In this document: piece after piece, positions 26,285-40,098 of the stretch | Position numbering within the stretch: position 1 is the first letter of the stretch | How the letters are laid out: each line of letters starts with the position of its first letter | Assembly: GCF_040939455.1 (NCBI RefSeq) | Contig: NC_134108.1 | Coordinates: 53,381,501 to 53,445,500 of the forward strand | DNA length: 64,000 nt | Source: Microcebus murinus | Taxonomy: Eukaryota > Chordata > Mammalia > Primates > Cheirogaleidae | Reading direction: 5' to 3' | Program-made: the position numbers and the translations under genes | Notes under the pieces: model-generated | Seen by the model: the letters and a program-made list of their open reading frames with translations, nothing else | The model's database searches: none | Told to the model about the DNA's origin: nothing

Positions 26285-26440
26285 TTTAAGGTTTGTTTCT
26301 ATATTTATTTATTTTTTATTTCAGCATATTATGGAGGTACAAATGTTTAGGTTACATGTGTTGCCTATTCCCCCTTACCCCTGGAGTCAGAGTGGGCTAG
26401 ACCCTAGTCTACTACTTCCTATTTGCAGATGTTGATTATT
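26285..26440 (-). mobile_element. L1 3'-end fragment, minus strand
   Basis: After a T-run, CAGCATATTATGGAGGTACA, GTTTAGGTTACATGTGTTGC and a C-rich segment match the reversed 3' UTR of the L1 family seen at 338-600. Only about 150 bp is retained (a heavily 5'-truncated insertion). Confidence 0.75.
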
Positions 26441-27928
26441 TTACTAGTGTATAGACCCATCATTTCTCTGTGCCAGCTCTTCTCTTATAAATTGCATGTC
26501 TGAGTTCCAAAACTTTATCATCGATATAAAGAATGGCTAGGTTAGGGCTCAATTCTTCTATTATTCATTAGTTAATCTATTATGCCTGAAGAAACTACTA
26601 AAAATCACATAAGATCTTGGTAGTGCTTTCTCAATAGATCCAGCCTATAGTTCTACATTTGGTAATTATCTCTGGGCTGACTTCTTGCAATGAGTCCAGG
26701 AATTTAATGCTCATCTGGAACCTTTCTCATAATAACTAAACAGAGGAGAGTGTTGATAGAGTAGTTGCAGACTACTACTAATAGAGGTTCTGCATTTGGG
26801 ACTCCTAAAACCCAGGAGGGGCTATAAATGGGTTGTAGAGAATACATAGCCATCTATATGACATGGATAATTTTATACTGTATGGTATACGTAACTTATT
26901 TTCTGGAGAGAGTGTCCATCGTTTCTGTTGGCATTCTCAAAGGACATCAGGTTAAGATGGCCTAATGGTTTATATCAGTGCTTTTCAAATTATCTATGCA
27001 TAATGGATAGTTTCTTTCTTTTTAAAAATTTGCAATCTAGGCAGCCTGCCATTTAAAAAAATGATAAAAATGAATTACTAGAAAAACGAAATGCTGCAAG
27101 TTGTAGCAGTGTCAAATTGCCATATAAATTTCTAAATGATCATTCTCAGTTTCTGTATTTATCTAGTCAAAGACCAGTAATTAAAAATTTGAGTAGGACT
27201 TTGGTTAGAATTGGTATGGGTGATATGGTCAAATGCATGTAATTCTACCACAGAAAATGAAAAAAGAGAAGTCTGTTTTGGCCATCTTCCAGCAGTGGCC
27301 TCATGAAGCATCTGGCTGTTGGTGAAGAGCACCCCACAAGTAGCCATGCCAAAACCCAAGACCTCTGGAGAGATGTTTTAGCATTCACGTACAAAGTATT
27401 CAATATAACACTCACGAGGTTGATGCATTTAGTTAAATGGGAATATATTTCACATTTTAAAAAATCTTAGCATACCTATCAAGGGCACCCAATTAAAAAA
27501 TTTGAGCATTCTAGAGGAATGGCCAGAGGTTTCTGGATTAAAGCAAGCTCTTCCTTGCTTCTGGCTCTGGTGCTAAGACTTTTACCAAGTGCTTGGCTGC
27601 TCATTTTGGATTTGAAAAGTCTTGAAGAAAATTTTAGCTTTTTCTGCAGATTTACCTCTGGTCTGATTTGATGCAGTGTGATTTGGGCAACAATATAATC
27701 TCAATCAGGGCAGTGCTACAAATCAGTTGCTTTGATTTTTATATCAACAACAAAATTATTTCTGAATGCTTCCTATTAAAAACAAATGAAATTGTTTTAA
27801 TCAACCAAACAGAAAATCTAAATTTTAGATACTATTAATAATTGGTGACTTCAGTCTTGAAAATCTACTGTCCTATGCTCAATGCCAGATTGAATTGAAA
27901 TTCTGGAAAGCAAATAAAATTAACATGC
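26441..27928. other. unique sequence
   Basis: Nothing recognisable. Confidence 0.4.
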
Positions 27929-27940
27929 TTATCATTCATT

Positions 27941-28283
27941 CCTTTTCTTTTTTTTTTTTTTTTGAGACAGAGTCTCGCTCTGTTGCCTGGGCTAGAGTTC
28001 TGTGGCTTCAGCCTAGCCCACAGCAACCTCAAACTCCTGGACTCAGGCAATCCCTTCTGCCTCAGCCTCCCAAGTAGTTGAGACTACAGGCATGCACCAC
28101 CATGACCGGCTAATTTTTTCTATATATTTTAAGTCGTGCAGCTAATTTCTTTCAATTTTTTAGTAGAGACGGGGTCTCTCTCTTGCTTAGGCTGGTCTCG
28201 AACTCTTGAGCTCAAACAATCCTCCCGCCTAGGCCTCCAAGAGTGCTAGGATTACAGGCGTGATCCACCATGCCTGGCCCAAT
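27941..28283 (-). mobile_element. Alu SINE (lemur-type), minus strand
   Basis: A T-run, then GAGACAGAGTCTCGCTCTG, with the end at CACCATGCCTGGCC. The target duplication TTATCATTCATT occurs at 27929-27940 and 28284-28295. It is more diverged than the 17276 and 49036 copies. Confidence 0.95.
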
Positions 28284-28295
28284 TTATCATTCATT

Positions 28296-29631
28296 TTTAT
28301 AGGTTTCTTTTGAATTTTCTCCTTGGAGGTGTGGGAAGCATGAATGCTGGATCAACATGAATATTCTGGAAGCTAGGCTTGGGAATTAAGGTGTGGTACA
28401 ACCATCATAGCTCCAGAGTAGGGAACCAAGAGAGATTTAAAAGACCAAATCTGGGGGTAGGACAGGGGGATGTAGAACTGGAATTGAGACTAAGCAAATA
28501 GTGCAAATGAAAGAGAGGAGAAGATTAGTTATGGGGCAGTAGAATGGATGCCAGGTAGACCAAGAGGGAACAAAGAAGTTTGAAATGGAGGGCTGAAGAC
28601 AAAGGCTGGACAGAATCCCTGAGGCTCTGAAATCAATCCACATGATCCGTTTTAGAGAATCCGTGTGGCCTTGCCCATGTGAGGGCTGGCCACTGTGAAG
28701 GAAGCTGAGCCAGATTAAAATTTAGATGACTACAAACCTCTCAGCCTAGACTATGATTACTTTTACCTTATGAATAAATGCCTTAAAGGGGCTATGATTT
28801 TATGTGTGTCTTGAATTTTTTAAAACTCAAGGGTGGATATGAAAATAGCCAAATTGAGAACTATTTCTGCATACTTACAAAATGTCTATTGAGCATATTA
28901 TTGCTCAATAAATTGCTATTTGAGTTTATGTTAGGAGGAAAAACATCTCTACTGATTAAATGGTAGACTTTGTATAAATAGGTATTAATTACCTAAAAAA
29001 AATTATGTTCCTATTTCTGTTTCACAATGGAGAAAGCTCACGGGGCAATATCTAAAGCTATTTTTTGTTTTAGAACTGTTTGATTTGTTAGAAAGGTCAT
29101 TTTGTTCATCTTTGTTGCAGTGGTTCAGGTACGTTGCTTGGTGCAATGAGGGATGTGTGTGTAAATAAGACATGTCTCCTGAACCCACAGAGCTGTGAGT
29201 GCAAGGAAAAAATAACAGTAGTTTCCACTATAATACAAGCTACGAAATGTGATAACAAAAAATTATACCATGAACCAGGAAGATTACAGGCAGGAGGTCA
29301 TATCTGTGCTAAACTTTGATGAACAAGAGTTCATCAGATTAAGCTGAAGAAGAGAATATTCTAGGTACAATAATCTCCATGAGCAAAAGAAAGGTAATGT
29401 GAAAGTGTGTGATATAATAGGAAATGGCTAACTGTTCAGTATGGGAAAATTTAAGGACTATGAAGATCTGAGGGCTGTGTGTTTGGAGATTGGTTATAAA
29501 GATATGCTCGGCCCTGGCTGTAAACCCTTGGCTACCTTCATAAGAGTAATTGAATGCTGCTTCATCAGCCTGTGTTTCACTTTATGTTGCATGCCTCCAG
29601 CCTTGGAAAGTTGGAGTTAGTAATACTTCTC
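28296..29631. other. unique sequence
   Basis: No repeat or gene is recognised. Confidence 0.4.
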
Positions 29632-29643
29632 AAAGCTGGTTTA

Positions 29644-30990
29644 GGAAATGATCATTAGAGCAAATAGACAACCCACAGAGTGGGAGAAAATATTCACTCT
29701 CTACCCTTCCTATAAAGGTCTAGTAACAAGAATCTACCTAGAACTTAAAAGAATAAACAAGAAAAAATCAAACAGCCCCATCAAGAAATGGGCAATGGAA
29801 ATGAAAAGAAACTTCTCCAAAGAAGACAGCATAATGTCCTGCAAACATATAAAAAAAGTTCAACATCTCTAATCATTAGAGAAATGCAAATCGAAACCAC
29901 AATGAGATATCACCTAACCCCAGTGAAAATGGCCTGTATCAAGAAATCCCAAAACATCAACACCTAAGTGGACATATAGGAGTAACATTTATTGGGTGTT
30001 GGAGCGTGGGGGGGAGGGGATGGGTATATACAACCACAATGAGTAAGATGTGCAACATTTGAGGGATGGACACGCTTGAAGTTCTTACTCGAGGGGGGAG
30101 GGGGGCATGGGCAATATATGTAACCTTAACACTTGTACCCCCATAATACGCTAAAATAAAAATAAAATAGAAATCCCAAAACAACAAATGCTGGTGAGGA
30201 TGTGGAGAGACAGGAACACTCTTACACTGCTGGTGAGACTGCAAATTAGTGCAACCTTTGTGGAAAAGAATTTGGAGATACCTCAAACAACTAGAAATAG
30301 AAATACCATTCGACCCAGCAATAGCATTATTGGGCATCTACCCAAAAGAACGTAAGTCTATTATAAAGACATCTGCACCCGAATGTTTATGGCAGCACAA
30401 TTCACTATTGCAAGGGCATGGAAACTACCTAAGTGCCTGTCAGTTCATGAGTGGATAACTAAAATGTGGTATATGCTCACAGTGGAATATTACTCAATCC
30501 TAAGAAAGGACAGTGAGCTAGCACCGTTTATGCTATCCTGGATTAAGCTTAAGCCTGTAATACAAAGCGAGATGACACAAGATCTGGAAGATGGGCTACA
30601 CATCTATTTGCCATCAAATTGGTACTGATTGACTAAAACGATGGTGCTCAAAAATGGTAGTGTTCAACAGGGATTTGGGGGGGGGAGAGACCCACATCTT
30701 AAGGAAGTGGCAAGCATTATGGGGGGGAAGGGATTACCTCTATCACCTTTTAGGGAGAGGTAAAGATATACATTGTAACCAAAATGTCAGGGGGGGATCT
30801 GTAATCAGGAAGTGGACAGGGGGAAAGGGGAGGAGGGGAAGGGTATGTACTTACACAGTGGGTGTGGTGCGCACCACCTGGAGGCTGGACATGCTAGAAG
30901 CTCTGGCATAGCGGGGTGGGGGAGGTGGGCAGGGGCAAGATATGTAACCCTAACAATATCTGTACCCCTATAATATGAAGTAAAAAAAAA
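29644..30990 (+). mobile_element. 5'-truncated LINE-1, plus strand, carrying a nested L1 end
   Basis: A truncated L1 with the ORF2 C-terminus (frames at 29648-29872 and 30249-30628), a G-rich 3' UTR (30660-30950) and a poly-A tail at 30982-30993. The flanks AAAGCTGGTTTA (29632-29643) and AAAGCCGGTTTA (30991-31002) are a 12-bp target duplication with one mismatch. ORF2 pieces keep [13 protein letters not shown] and [20 protein letters not shown]. The element is interrupted by another L1 3' end at about 29957-30168. No intact ORF remains. Confidence 0.93.
29957..30168 (+). mobile_element. L1 3'-UTR segment nested in the L1 ORF2
   Basis: An ORF2 reading is suddenly replaced by an L1 3' UTR (CACCTAAGTGGACATATAGG, a G-rich tract, TGTACCCCCATAATACG, then an A/T tail), after which ORF2 resumes. 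AGAAATCCCAAAACA stands on both sides (29942-29956, 30169-30183), supporting a short nested insertion. A recombinant or template-switched L1 is an alternative, discussed in the findings. Confidence 0.75.
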
Positions 30991-31002
30991 AAAGCCGGTT
31001 TA

Positions 31003-34000
31003 TAATTGGTTGCATTTTCACCTATTGAGTTACTGTCTGTTCTCTATATGGCTGTTGACTCATTAGCTTGTGTCACATGATCTTCACAGTTTTGCTGAAA
31101 GCTAAAAATAAGATAAAGTATGTGAACGTATTATAGAAAGAGGCACCTGGTTGGACATTTGAATCTTCTCCGGTCTGAGTCCTGCATTGGTCTCATCTGT
31201 TGCGTTCATGACAGAAATCTCTAATCACTACGGCAATTGGGAAAATGGCTCTGTTCAAAACTATATTGATTTACCACTTCACAGTTTAATATAGAAGCAG
31301 GTATGACTTGGTTATGGTGAGGTTTGGCAAGTTGGTCTTTGTGATAATACATACCCTTTTGGTTTCAGAAAACATTGTGTGTTTATTTTCTAGAGGACTA
31401 ATTTTCTGGGCACTTTTCATTCTTGATAATTTATTTTCATTCCCTATAAGTCCAGAAAAAATAATTCTTCTTATTTAAGATATCTTAGCAATGGGTACCT
31501 AGTTCAGTCTTATTCTCTAAGACTCTATGAAACATAAAAAATAATCAATGTGAATACTGGGTATAGGCTAATGGGAGAAGGGTTTTGTAGCCCAATTTTT
31601 CTAACCATATGCATCATTTTTTGGCATGTCTGTTGTTGGCATTCATAGATAAGGCCAAAGCTAGAATGGGCTTGGAGCCTGCCCTGCTTTTAGGCCCTGG
31701 CTGAAACACAGTGTTTAAATCATACTCCAAAGTATAATTGCCAACCATGAATTTATACACTGTAACAATTGGAGAAAGCAGACAATGACTTTAGAAAGAC
31801 AGAGTGATCTTTGGAGACACAGCCTGTATCACTCCTACGAAGCCATGGTGGCATCATCTTGGGAAAGTTTCCTGCTACAGGAAACTGCCACCCTTGATTT
31901 CACCTCACGGCCGATAGTTCCAAGTTAGCTCAAATAAACAGATCTTTTTTTTTACTGTGACTACTCCTCAGAGAACCAAAATATTATTTTATTTTTTTCC
32001 TAGGCCCTATAGGATACTGGTTTGGGGTAGACTGTATAAGTCTATTTTCCAAAGACCATTCAGGTTTCCCTGTATTTCTAAAACCATTTGATTACAATCA
32101 CAAAGGAAAAGATAGTAATGCCCTGGGTTGGCACTGAAGAAAAACATCGACCAGACAGAAAGTTTTCGCCACAGCCAAACTGAGCTATAATGACTGTGCT
32201 TTTCATTTCTCCCAGGAAATAATAATATAATTGGTCCTGTAATACAGTAACCAGTTTATTCATTCTTTGTTCAGTAAAAGATGTTTATTTGGGAGCTATG
32301 TCTTACAGAGTAAACTGGCTTCAGGATAAAGACTGGGAATAGATTTGTTTCTAATCAATAAATACATCAGTAAAATGAACACTGAGGAATAAACAATGCA
32401 ATTATGAATCTCTTAAGTACATTTACATATGATAATTTACAGGTGATCATTAAATTAGAAAATGCATTGGGCTGATTTTCTCAAGGGCATTTGTGTGAAA
32501 AAGGAACATTTCTGAATTAGAATTTCTATCATGGAGTAGAAATGAGAGGTAAGAATATGTTTTTAAATATACAGTAAAAAGATCACTTGCTACTCTAAAG
32601 ACCTGACACTGACATTTATCTCAGTATGTAAAAGAGAAAATATGCTGAAGACGGGAAATGTAGGAGCAGGAGCTATAACAACAGCTGCAGAGGGGACTGT
32701 AATTCTAATGGATTGCTTGTATGTGACATCGGCACACCACTGAATTTGGCGAGAAAGTAATGCACAGAATTAAGACAGCAGCATTAGTGTTGTGTTCTCT
32801 TATGAGAAAACCTCAACAGCTCATTGAATGCAGGAAAATTTTAGGGATTCTATTTTGCAAGAAGCCAATGTAGTTGCTGCAAAAGTAATATCACCAAAAT
32901 GAAATGCACTAGGGAATATAAGCAGCACAGGTTGGTACATTAGTTTGAATTATTCAGCCAGTCCTGAAAAGGGTAATATCCCATCTGAATGACAGGCAAA
33001 GGAATTCAAAAGGATAACAATCATTGTTTTTGTTGTTGTTATTGTCGTAGTTGCTTGTTTGTCATTTTTTTATTACTGTATTAAGCTAAGGCAGTTTTTA
33101 AAAACTTATTTTGAATGTCATTTTATACAATTGTAAATCTGCACTCTTTCATTCATGAATTTTAAAAGATATATCCTGCATGTTGAACAACCTGCTCAAA
33201 GCAGAGAAAAGTAACTTGTACTTTAACTAGTAAGCCTATTGTAGGGCATCTTTGCCCATGAAGACGGAAGAAATACATAAACAGCACTTGATAAAATAGT
33301 AAGAACTTGTATTTAAATTTAATTTTCTTTGCAAGTGCAGTTAGCATTATTTTTTTCCCCTCTGGTTTTTGACATACTATTTTTGAGGGAGAAAAAAAAA
33401 TGTTTTTGCTACCATGGCAACAGTATCCGTCTCTTGCTTTCCATCACAAACCATAGTTTCTGAGCATAACTAGGAAAATTGAAATGTGGGTAGCTCAAAA
33501 TGATAAGGCCAAGCATGGTAAGCATTCATCTAAATGAATATTTGTGTCATTGTTCTTGCACTCACGGTAAGACTGGAACTCTCAAGGTCAACATATTTGT
33601 TCATAGTGTTCACAGCGGCACTCATAAAAGATTATTGCCACTTACTGGGCAACTACTCTTTTCACTAAATGTCTTATTAGCATGATTTTCCAAAAACGAT
33701 AGGAAATTAAAACACTCCATAGTACAGTTTATTTTATGGTGTTGAGGAAATGTAATACAAAGAAAGGGCACACATTCTAGTGAGTTTTAGAAAAGAAATG
33801 ATCTGCTACTTGACCTGGAGTGTGTGCTGTGGGTGGGTGGGGCATAGCAAAGGCTTCTAGAGAAACTGATTGAGCTCATTCTATTATTTGTTTAGCAGTG
33901 ACTCCAAAATAGCACTTCTCTTTGTAATGCCCTTGCAATAGTAATATTCTTTTTATTTTCTTTGCTCTTTCATAGCCTGTGGATATTTCAGCTTGTAAGG

Positions 34001-34839
34001 TAAAATATTTTTGCTCCATGGTCAATTTTTTAAATCTTCCCTGACTCTGCTATGACACTAGATAAAAAAAAACAAAAAACAACAACAACAACAACAAAAC
34101 CCACACATAGCCCTTGTTGCCCATTGTCTCTGTTTCACACCTCTCTCCAGCTTTTCCTTAACCTCTGTCTACACTGACTTTGGACCTGGACCCCTTTGCC
34201 CAGCCCCATTTGGATGGGTAGTTAGATTTGAAACTGGCAGCTAGCCCCAACTTGGCACTTATCTCAAGAAATTGCATTTTGATGCCACATCCCACACCTA
34301 CTAGAGGCAGTCTTGGAAAAACTACAGTGTCCTGTCCAGACATTTAGGGCCCCACCCTGCTGGGATTCTCTATGCTCTCTGGGTTTAGGTTGCCCACGCA
34401 GAAGCATAGAGAAATGTCCTTATGGGCCACAGACTGACCTGGACCTCACAGCAGATTTTCTTTCTGAAGGAGATATTTTTCTGCCTTGTAGTAAGATGTA
34501 AGAAGACATCCAACTACATTTGGCAAAACCTGGGCTGCTTCACAGACAGAACCAATGAACCAGGAGTAACTGGAGTTTACTTTCTTGCCCTTCACTATAC
34601 TTGGTATTCAAAGTAATCATTCAGTTCACTGTGATACAATTACACATCCAGGGATGATGCTTGCTGTTCTTAACTCTTGAGTTGATTCTTTATGTCAGAA
34701 ATAAAAGATACAGAATGCTAGTTTGAGCATTTTGGGTCATATGGCAGCAGGAATCGGCTGTTTATATGGCTGCTTTAATGGGCCTAATTTGATCCACAGG
34801 AAAAGCTTGATAGTGTCAAAACACCCTCCATTTTGGGTC
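31003..34839. other. unique sequence
   Basis: About 3.8 kb without a recognisable transposon. An (AAC)n run at 34066-34100 and T-rich segments are the only low-complexity parts. No convincing exon is seen. Confidence 0.4.
34066..34100 (+). repeat. (AAC)n simple repeat
   Basis: An A-run followed by about six AAC units. Confidence 0.8.
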
Positions 34840-34849
34840 ACACCAAAGC

Positions 34850-35693
34850 CTTTTTTATTTTTATTTTTTAATTTAGTTTCATTTTTATTTGTATAATTTT
34901 AAGGAGTACAAGTGCAGTTTTGTTACCTGGATATATTGTGTAGTGGTGAAGTCTAGGCCTTTAGTGCAGCCATTACTGGAATAATCTCATTGTACCCATT
35001 AAGTAATTTCTTATCCTGTACCCCTCTCCCCCCTCCCACCCATCTGAGTCACAAGTGCCTATTATTCCACTTTCCATGTCCATGTGTACATGTTATTGAG
35101 CTCCCACTTATAAGTGAAAACATGTGGCATTTGATTTTCTGTTTCTGAGTTATTTCACTTAACATGATGGCCTCCAATTTCATACATGTTGCTGCAAGTG
35201 ACATGATTTCATTATTTTTGATGGCTGAGCAGTATTCCTTGGTATATATAAAATATACTCCATATTTTCTTCATCCAGTCACCCACTGATGGATATTTAG
35301 GTTGATTCCATGTTTTTGCTATTGTGAAAAGTGCTACTATAAATGTACCAGTGCAGATATCTTTTTGATATAACAATTTCTTTTTCTTTGGGTCGATTCC
35401 CACTAATGGGATTGCTGCATCAAATGGTAGTTATATTTTTAGTTCTTTAAGAAATCTCCATACTGTTTTCCATAGAGGTTAAATAATTTGAATTTTGACC
35501 AACAGTTTATAAGCATTTCTTTTTCTCTATATCCTCTCCAATATCGATTATTTTTTAACTTTTTAATAACACCCATTCTGTCTGGTGTAAGAAGTATCTC
35601 ACGATGGGCCTAATTTGCATTTCTTTGATGATTAGTGATATCGAGCATTTTTCATATGCTTTTTGGGCATTTGAAGTGAAAAAGAAAAGACCA
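34850..35693 (-). mobile_element. 5'-truncated older LINE-1, minus strand
   Basis: After a T-rich start, the reversed L1 3' UTR (GGAGTACAAGTGCAGTTTTG, CCCCTCTCCCCCCTCCC) and ORF2 C-terminus follow, ending where ORF2 reads HLTPVR-like. The minus-strand piece 35403-35212 includes AKTWNQPKYPSVGDWMKKI. ACACCAAAGC occurs at 34840-34849 and 35694-35703, a 10-bp target duplication. The 3' UTR differs from the lemur-type L1s in this window, pointing to an older primate subfamily. Confidence 0.92.
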
Positions 35694-35703
35694 ACACCAA
35701 AGC

Positions 35704-37029
35704 TTTAATTGTCATCTCTGTCACTAAGTGTATCACTTTGGGTAAATTATTAAGCTCTTTTACAATGGAGATACAGTGGTCATGTCAGAGCTAATCTGAG
35801 ATGCAAACAACCTAACTCACTGGAGCAGTACCTCGCATAAAAGACATACTCAGTACCTTATTTTCCTCTCTCTAATTGGACTGAAGGGGGCTCAAATGGA
35901 GTTGCAGAGCAATTGTGTGTTGATATGCTTCTTTTCTCTTCCTATCAGAGTATCCTCCATTAAACAAACTTTACTTTATCTAAGATGGGGCATGTGGAAG
36001 ATGCTCAAATATTATTGGTATGCCTTTTTAAAAATTGAAACAATTTGATTCTTAACTTTTACATCAAAATTGCTTAAGCAGCTGTGGAACCTAAAAAAAA
36101 AAATAAATGTGATATTAAGGTCTGAATAAATGAATAGAGTGGCAACCTTGACCCCCTATTCCACTAGCCTAATAACTTTTGAGGCAGAATAGGGCATGTC
36201 TGAGGATGTGAAATGCCTGGCCTATGGCACGGCCAATCCATTCCTTTCAGCCTTTTGAGAATTGATGTGAGTTGCAGCCAGATCAATTTGGCTGTGGCGA
36301 TTGGTATCGATTGTGTAGACGGGCAAAAAGAATGGATTTGCCATGTCACGGAATAGTTCATTTGCCTCTTATAGATACTATAGTAGTCCAGAAAAAATTG
36401 GACCGTGGTGAGAATCAGGAAATGAGGCCCCTTATCCTAATGCTTTCTCATCTTCATCTTGCCCTGTGTGACCACTAGCTACACAGCTCCATGTAGATGC
36501 CCCAAGGGGCATTTGGATGTGATCCCAAACTCATCTTCTTCTCTCTAAATTACTTCCTAATTGTCATTAGGAGTACTATCATATAAGCTTGAATGTACAA
36601 CATCTTTTTTAACTTCCTGTTCTCTTTTGTCTGCCTTCTTTCCATCCCCCACCTCTACCCCCTTCTAATCATACACTAAATTTGTTTCGTACTTAGAAAT
36701 GTGCCTTAAATTCTGTCCAGTGTTTTCTGTACCTTCTGCCAGCCCTCTTGTCTTGTCTGGTAAATATGTATTCTACCTGCAGTCCTGCTAGATACTGCTG
36801 TGCCTTTTCTCTTTTTACAATGGTGCTCTGATTGTTTCATTCTATGACTTAGAACCTTCCCCATGTTCCTGTAGTTCAGCCTGTTGTAGTATTTTAATAA
36901 ACTCTTCCTGTTTAGACTTTGCATAAGATGCAGGTTTCACCTTCTGTAATTTCTTGGCAGGCTTGGTGTGGCAAAGAGTAGTCCGTCAAAATGCATTTTC
37001 CTCTTTCAGACCCTAGAGTCTTCCCTGAG
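35704..37029. other. unique sequence with an imperfect inverted repeat
   Basis: No known repeat or gene. Arms near 36223-36247 and 36325-36349 are partly complementary, as described in the findings. Confidence 0.4.
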
Positions 37030-37375
37030 AAGTGACAGCCTAGCTAGAGGCTACATATTCCAGTTTCTGGTTTAGTCCAGGTGAGGCCATGTGTCTAGTA
37101 CCCCCAGGGGAGTGTGAGCAGAAGTGATGTATGTCTGTTCAAGGCCAAAGTGCTTGAGAAGTGGGAAATCTGCTTCTGCAGATTTTCTCTTTTTCTCTGT
37201 TAGCTAGGTGAGAAGACTTTGAGGCTTTGGGGGACAGTGGGACTCCAAGACAAATGACCCTAGATACCTGAATCACTATGTGAAGAAACCATACCAACTA
37301 GAAATATCTGCATTGAACTATTACATGAGCAGGAAACAAATTTGATGATTTTACAGCACTGAAATTTTGTGACTC
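37030..37375 (+). mobile_element. MaLR/MLT1-like LTR remnant
   Basis: GGTGAGGCCATGTGTCTAGT, GTGAGCAGAAGTGATGTATG, CCTGAATCACTATGTGAAG and the final ACTGAAATTTTGTG segment keep the order of MLT1-type LTRs. Ends are not preserved. Confidence 0.55.
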
Positions 37376-39985
37376 TCCATCACTATACTTTTACTCAAAC
37401 CCTGTGTATCCCTCTCTACTAATCTCAGTTTTACCATATTTATAGATTTAGTCCAAGTTTCATTGCTATTTAGCCTTTCTTAATTATACCAAACCAATTT
37501 GTTGTCTCCAGCCTCTGAAGTTCTTCATTGCTTATTTTCCATATTGCTATTCAATTCTTCTATGGTAATTATATTTTTGTCCATTCTGCCAACGAATACA
37601 GAAATGAAAGTCTACTATGTTTCCAATTACTAGTAGAGCCCAAGTTGGAAAATGTATGTGTCCTGTGTCCTTCTATTTAGAATGAACCTGTTGAAGGCAA
37701 CAAATATGTCTTCTACTTTACTGTATTATTCAAAGTGCCTGGAGTGCAAGATATTATTATTTGATATTTTAGTTTTGTTTTGTAGAGTTGGAATTTTCTT
37801 TTCAAAAATAAGTATTCTAATTTAATCAAGTACATTGAGCCTTTTAATAAAAAGGCCTCCAATGACTCTAAGGTTATGGTTTCCAAAAATCAGTGAAGGT
37901 GCTGCTTCTCAACCTGAAGAGAAAGATCAGTTTATACCACCTCTGTAGAGAAAGTTTGGGAAATTTCCAGTATTCCAACTCCTGGTTGGATTTCTAGGTG
38001 AATTTTACTTAAACATGGCCAGGAAACAATTAATATATGGTAGTCTCCATCTTCACAAAAAAGATTCAATTTTTAAATTTACAGAAGATTTTTTTCCCCT
38101 TAGGCAAGATAGGCCCTAAAACCTAGAAAGAAAATTTGAGTTCTTCTAACTTAGACTTCTAAACTATCAGATTGTTTTCCAACTATTATTAAAAATAAAA
38201 TAGATAGTAAGAAACTTGAGAATGTTAAGGACTAATGCTGTCTATATTTCATAGTTTTATGATATTTGGATACTATTGCCCTCACTTCAAAATGACTAGG
38301 TAATGACTCACATTTCCTTTTTATCTTTAACAATATCAATACTTTTTCTTCATTCTTTGCATAGACTTTTTTTTTTTTTTCATTTTTAGTTTTGTTGGCT
38401 GACATTGAAGAATCATTCTTTTTCTTGAAAAGAACAGTCTGAACTTTTACAGCATAAATGTTTAGGTTATGTTAGGGAAAAATGCTGTGATTTAATAATG
38501 CAGAGATGTGCCCCAAAATGTAACACTGAACAATGATCTAGTTTGAATTCGGATAAATGACATTTCCAGGTAAAGCTTAAGGAATTACAGAAATGTCAGA
38601 AAGGTATACATATTTACAATAAAACTGATTAATGAAGAGAGTGGAATATAAAATAAACTCAGCTTCCATATTGGTATAAAATTCTAATAAAATTGGTCAA
38701 AAAGAAGACAAAGTTGATACATTGTTAATGCATTAGAGTCAAAAGTAAACTTTAATTCCTATTTCTTGTATTTTCTTTTTAATCAGGATAATAGAAGCTT
38801 TGTGGATGGAAGGAAAGTTATTTTGTAGTGGTATGATCAAAACGGCTTGTGATAGTTTAATAATCTAATAAGGAATAAGATGGAAATATCTTTGAAAAGA
38901 CAGCTCACTGCATGCCTATAAACTGGATGTATTTTGAAATGAATTTTATTTATGATGCCAAAGGATGTATTCCAAACATAAAAGAGAAAATTAAATTTGG
39001 GAAGGAAGGCATTTTTTTCCTCTAAAATATGCCTGACCCAATTTAGTTTATGGCATGGTTTAATAATAATATTGGAATTCTCAAAATATTGTTCATACAG
39101 AATTTATCTGGGCAAGAATCATATTGAATACAATTGTTTTTTTGTGTAACTTGTGTAAAATTAAAACTTAGTAAATTTAATTTTTGAAAATAAATTACAA
39201 AACAGCTAAAGAATAATTGCTGCTGAGTTTAAGAAACAGAATGCCAGAAGCATCACTGCCAAATTATAAACATCTGTTAAGAGGACAGGTATAGAAAGGG
39301 CTATGGTTGCTGCTGGTAATATCTTAAACAACATTGTGACTTAATGGAAAGTCATCATCTTTTGGTAGAAATCATGTCAATGTCCCTAACTGATACTTAT
39401 AAAAATGAAGTTGTACTGGAAGGAAAAATAACAGTTATCCACATCTAATGCAGTGTGTTGAAAACATAGATTTATCTCCTTGTGTGTTTTCTGTAACTTT
39501 ATACTAGATGGCAACATTTGCCTCCTCTTTTAATATTTATAACCTAATTACTATATAAAGCACAAAAAGAGCTCAGATGACAAGACACAATCAGCTGCTA
39601 TTTTTCTTGCTTAAAGATCTGCAGTACCACAAGGGAGGGCCCACCATTCACTCCTTAGCAGCCACTGTCCTTGTAGCTGTAATTTTGTGCTTGGGTATTT
39701 TTGAAGGCCTCTTTTCCCTTTAAAAATCACATATTTTCAACCATTGGCGTTCTGGTCCTTGGATCATGGTTATAACATGCCTCCTGGAATTTCGGTTAAT
39801 GTGGTAAGAATCAGTCTTGAAGCCCTCAGAAATCCTCTTATTCGTCCTGAATACAACATTATTTTAACAGTTAATCTCATTAAATTATTCAATAACAAAT
39901 TTGTATTATCTGGGCAAGGTTTTTTAAACACTTGTTTTTTCCCCAAACCAAATTCTATACCAGTCAGTATTTAACACAGAAGTAG
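37376..39985. other. unique A+T-rich sequence
   Basis: No supported feature. A weak L2-like tail may lie near 37690-37760. Confidence 0.35.
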
Positions 39986-40098
39986 AATATATATATCACA
40001 TATACATACATTATATAAAGACTACATATATGTGTATATATTTAAAATATATACATTTATTTTTATATATGTATGTGTGTATGTATATTTATATATGG
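39986..40098. repeat. AT/TG-rich low-complexity repeat
   Basis: Irregular (TATA), (CATA) and (TGTA) units, purine-pyrimidine alternating for most of its length. Confidence 0.85.

Noticed and set aside
36700..36924. Processed pseudogene ending in an AATAAA-like signal
   Set aside because: There is no poly-A tail, no target duplication and no recognisable protein in any frame.
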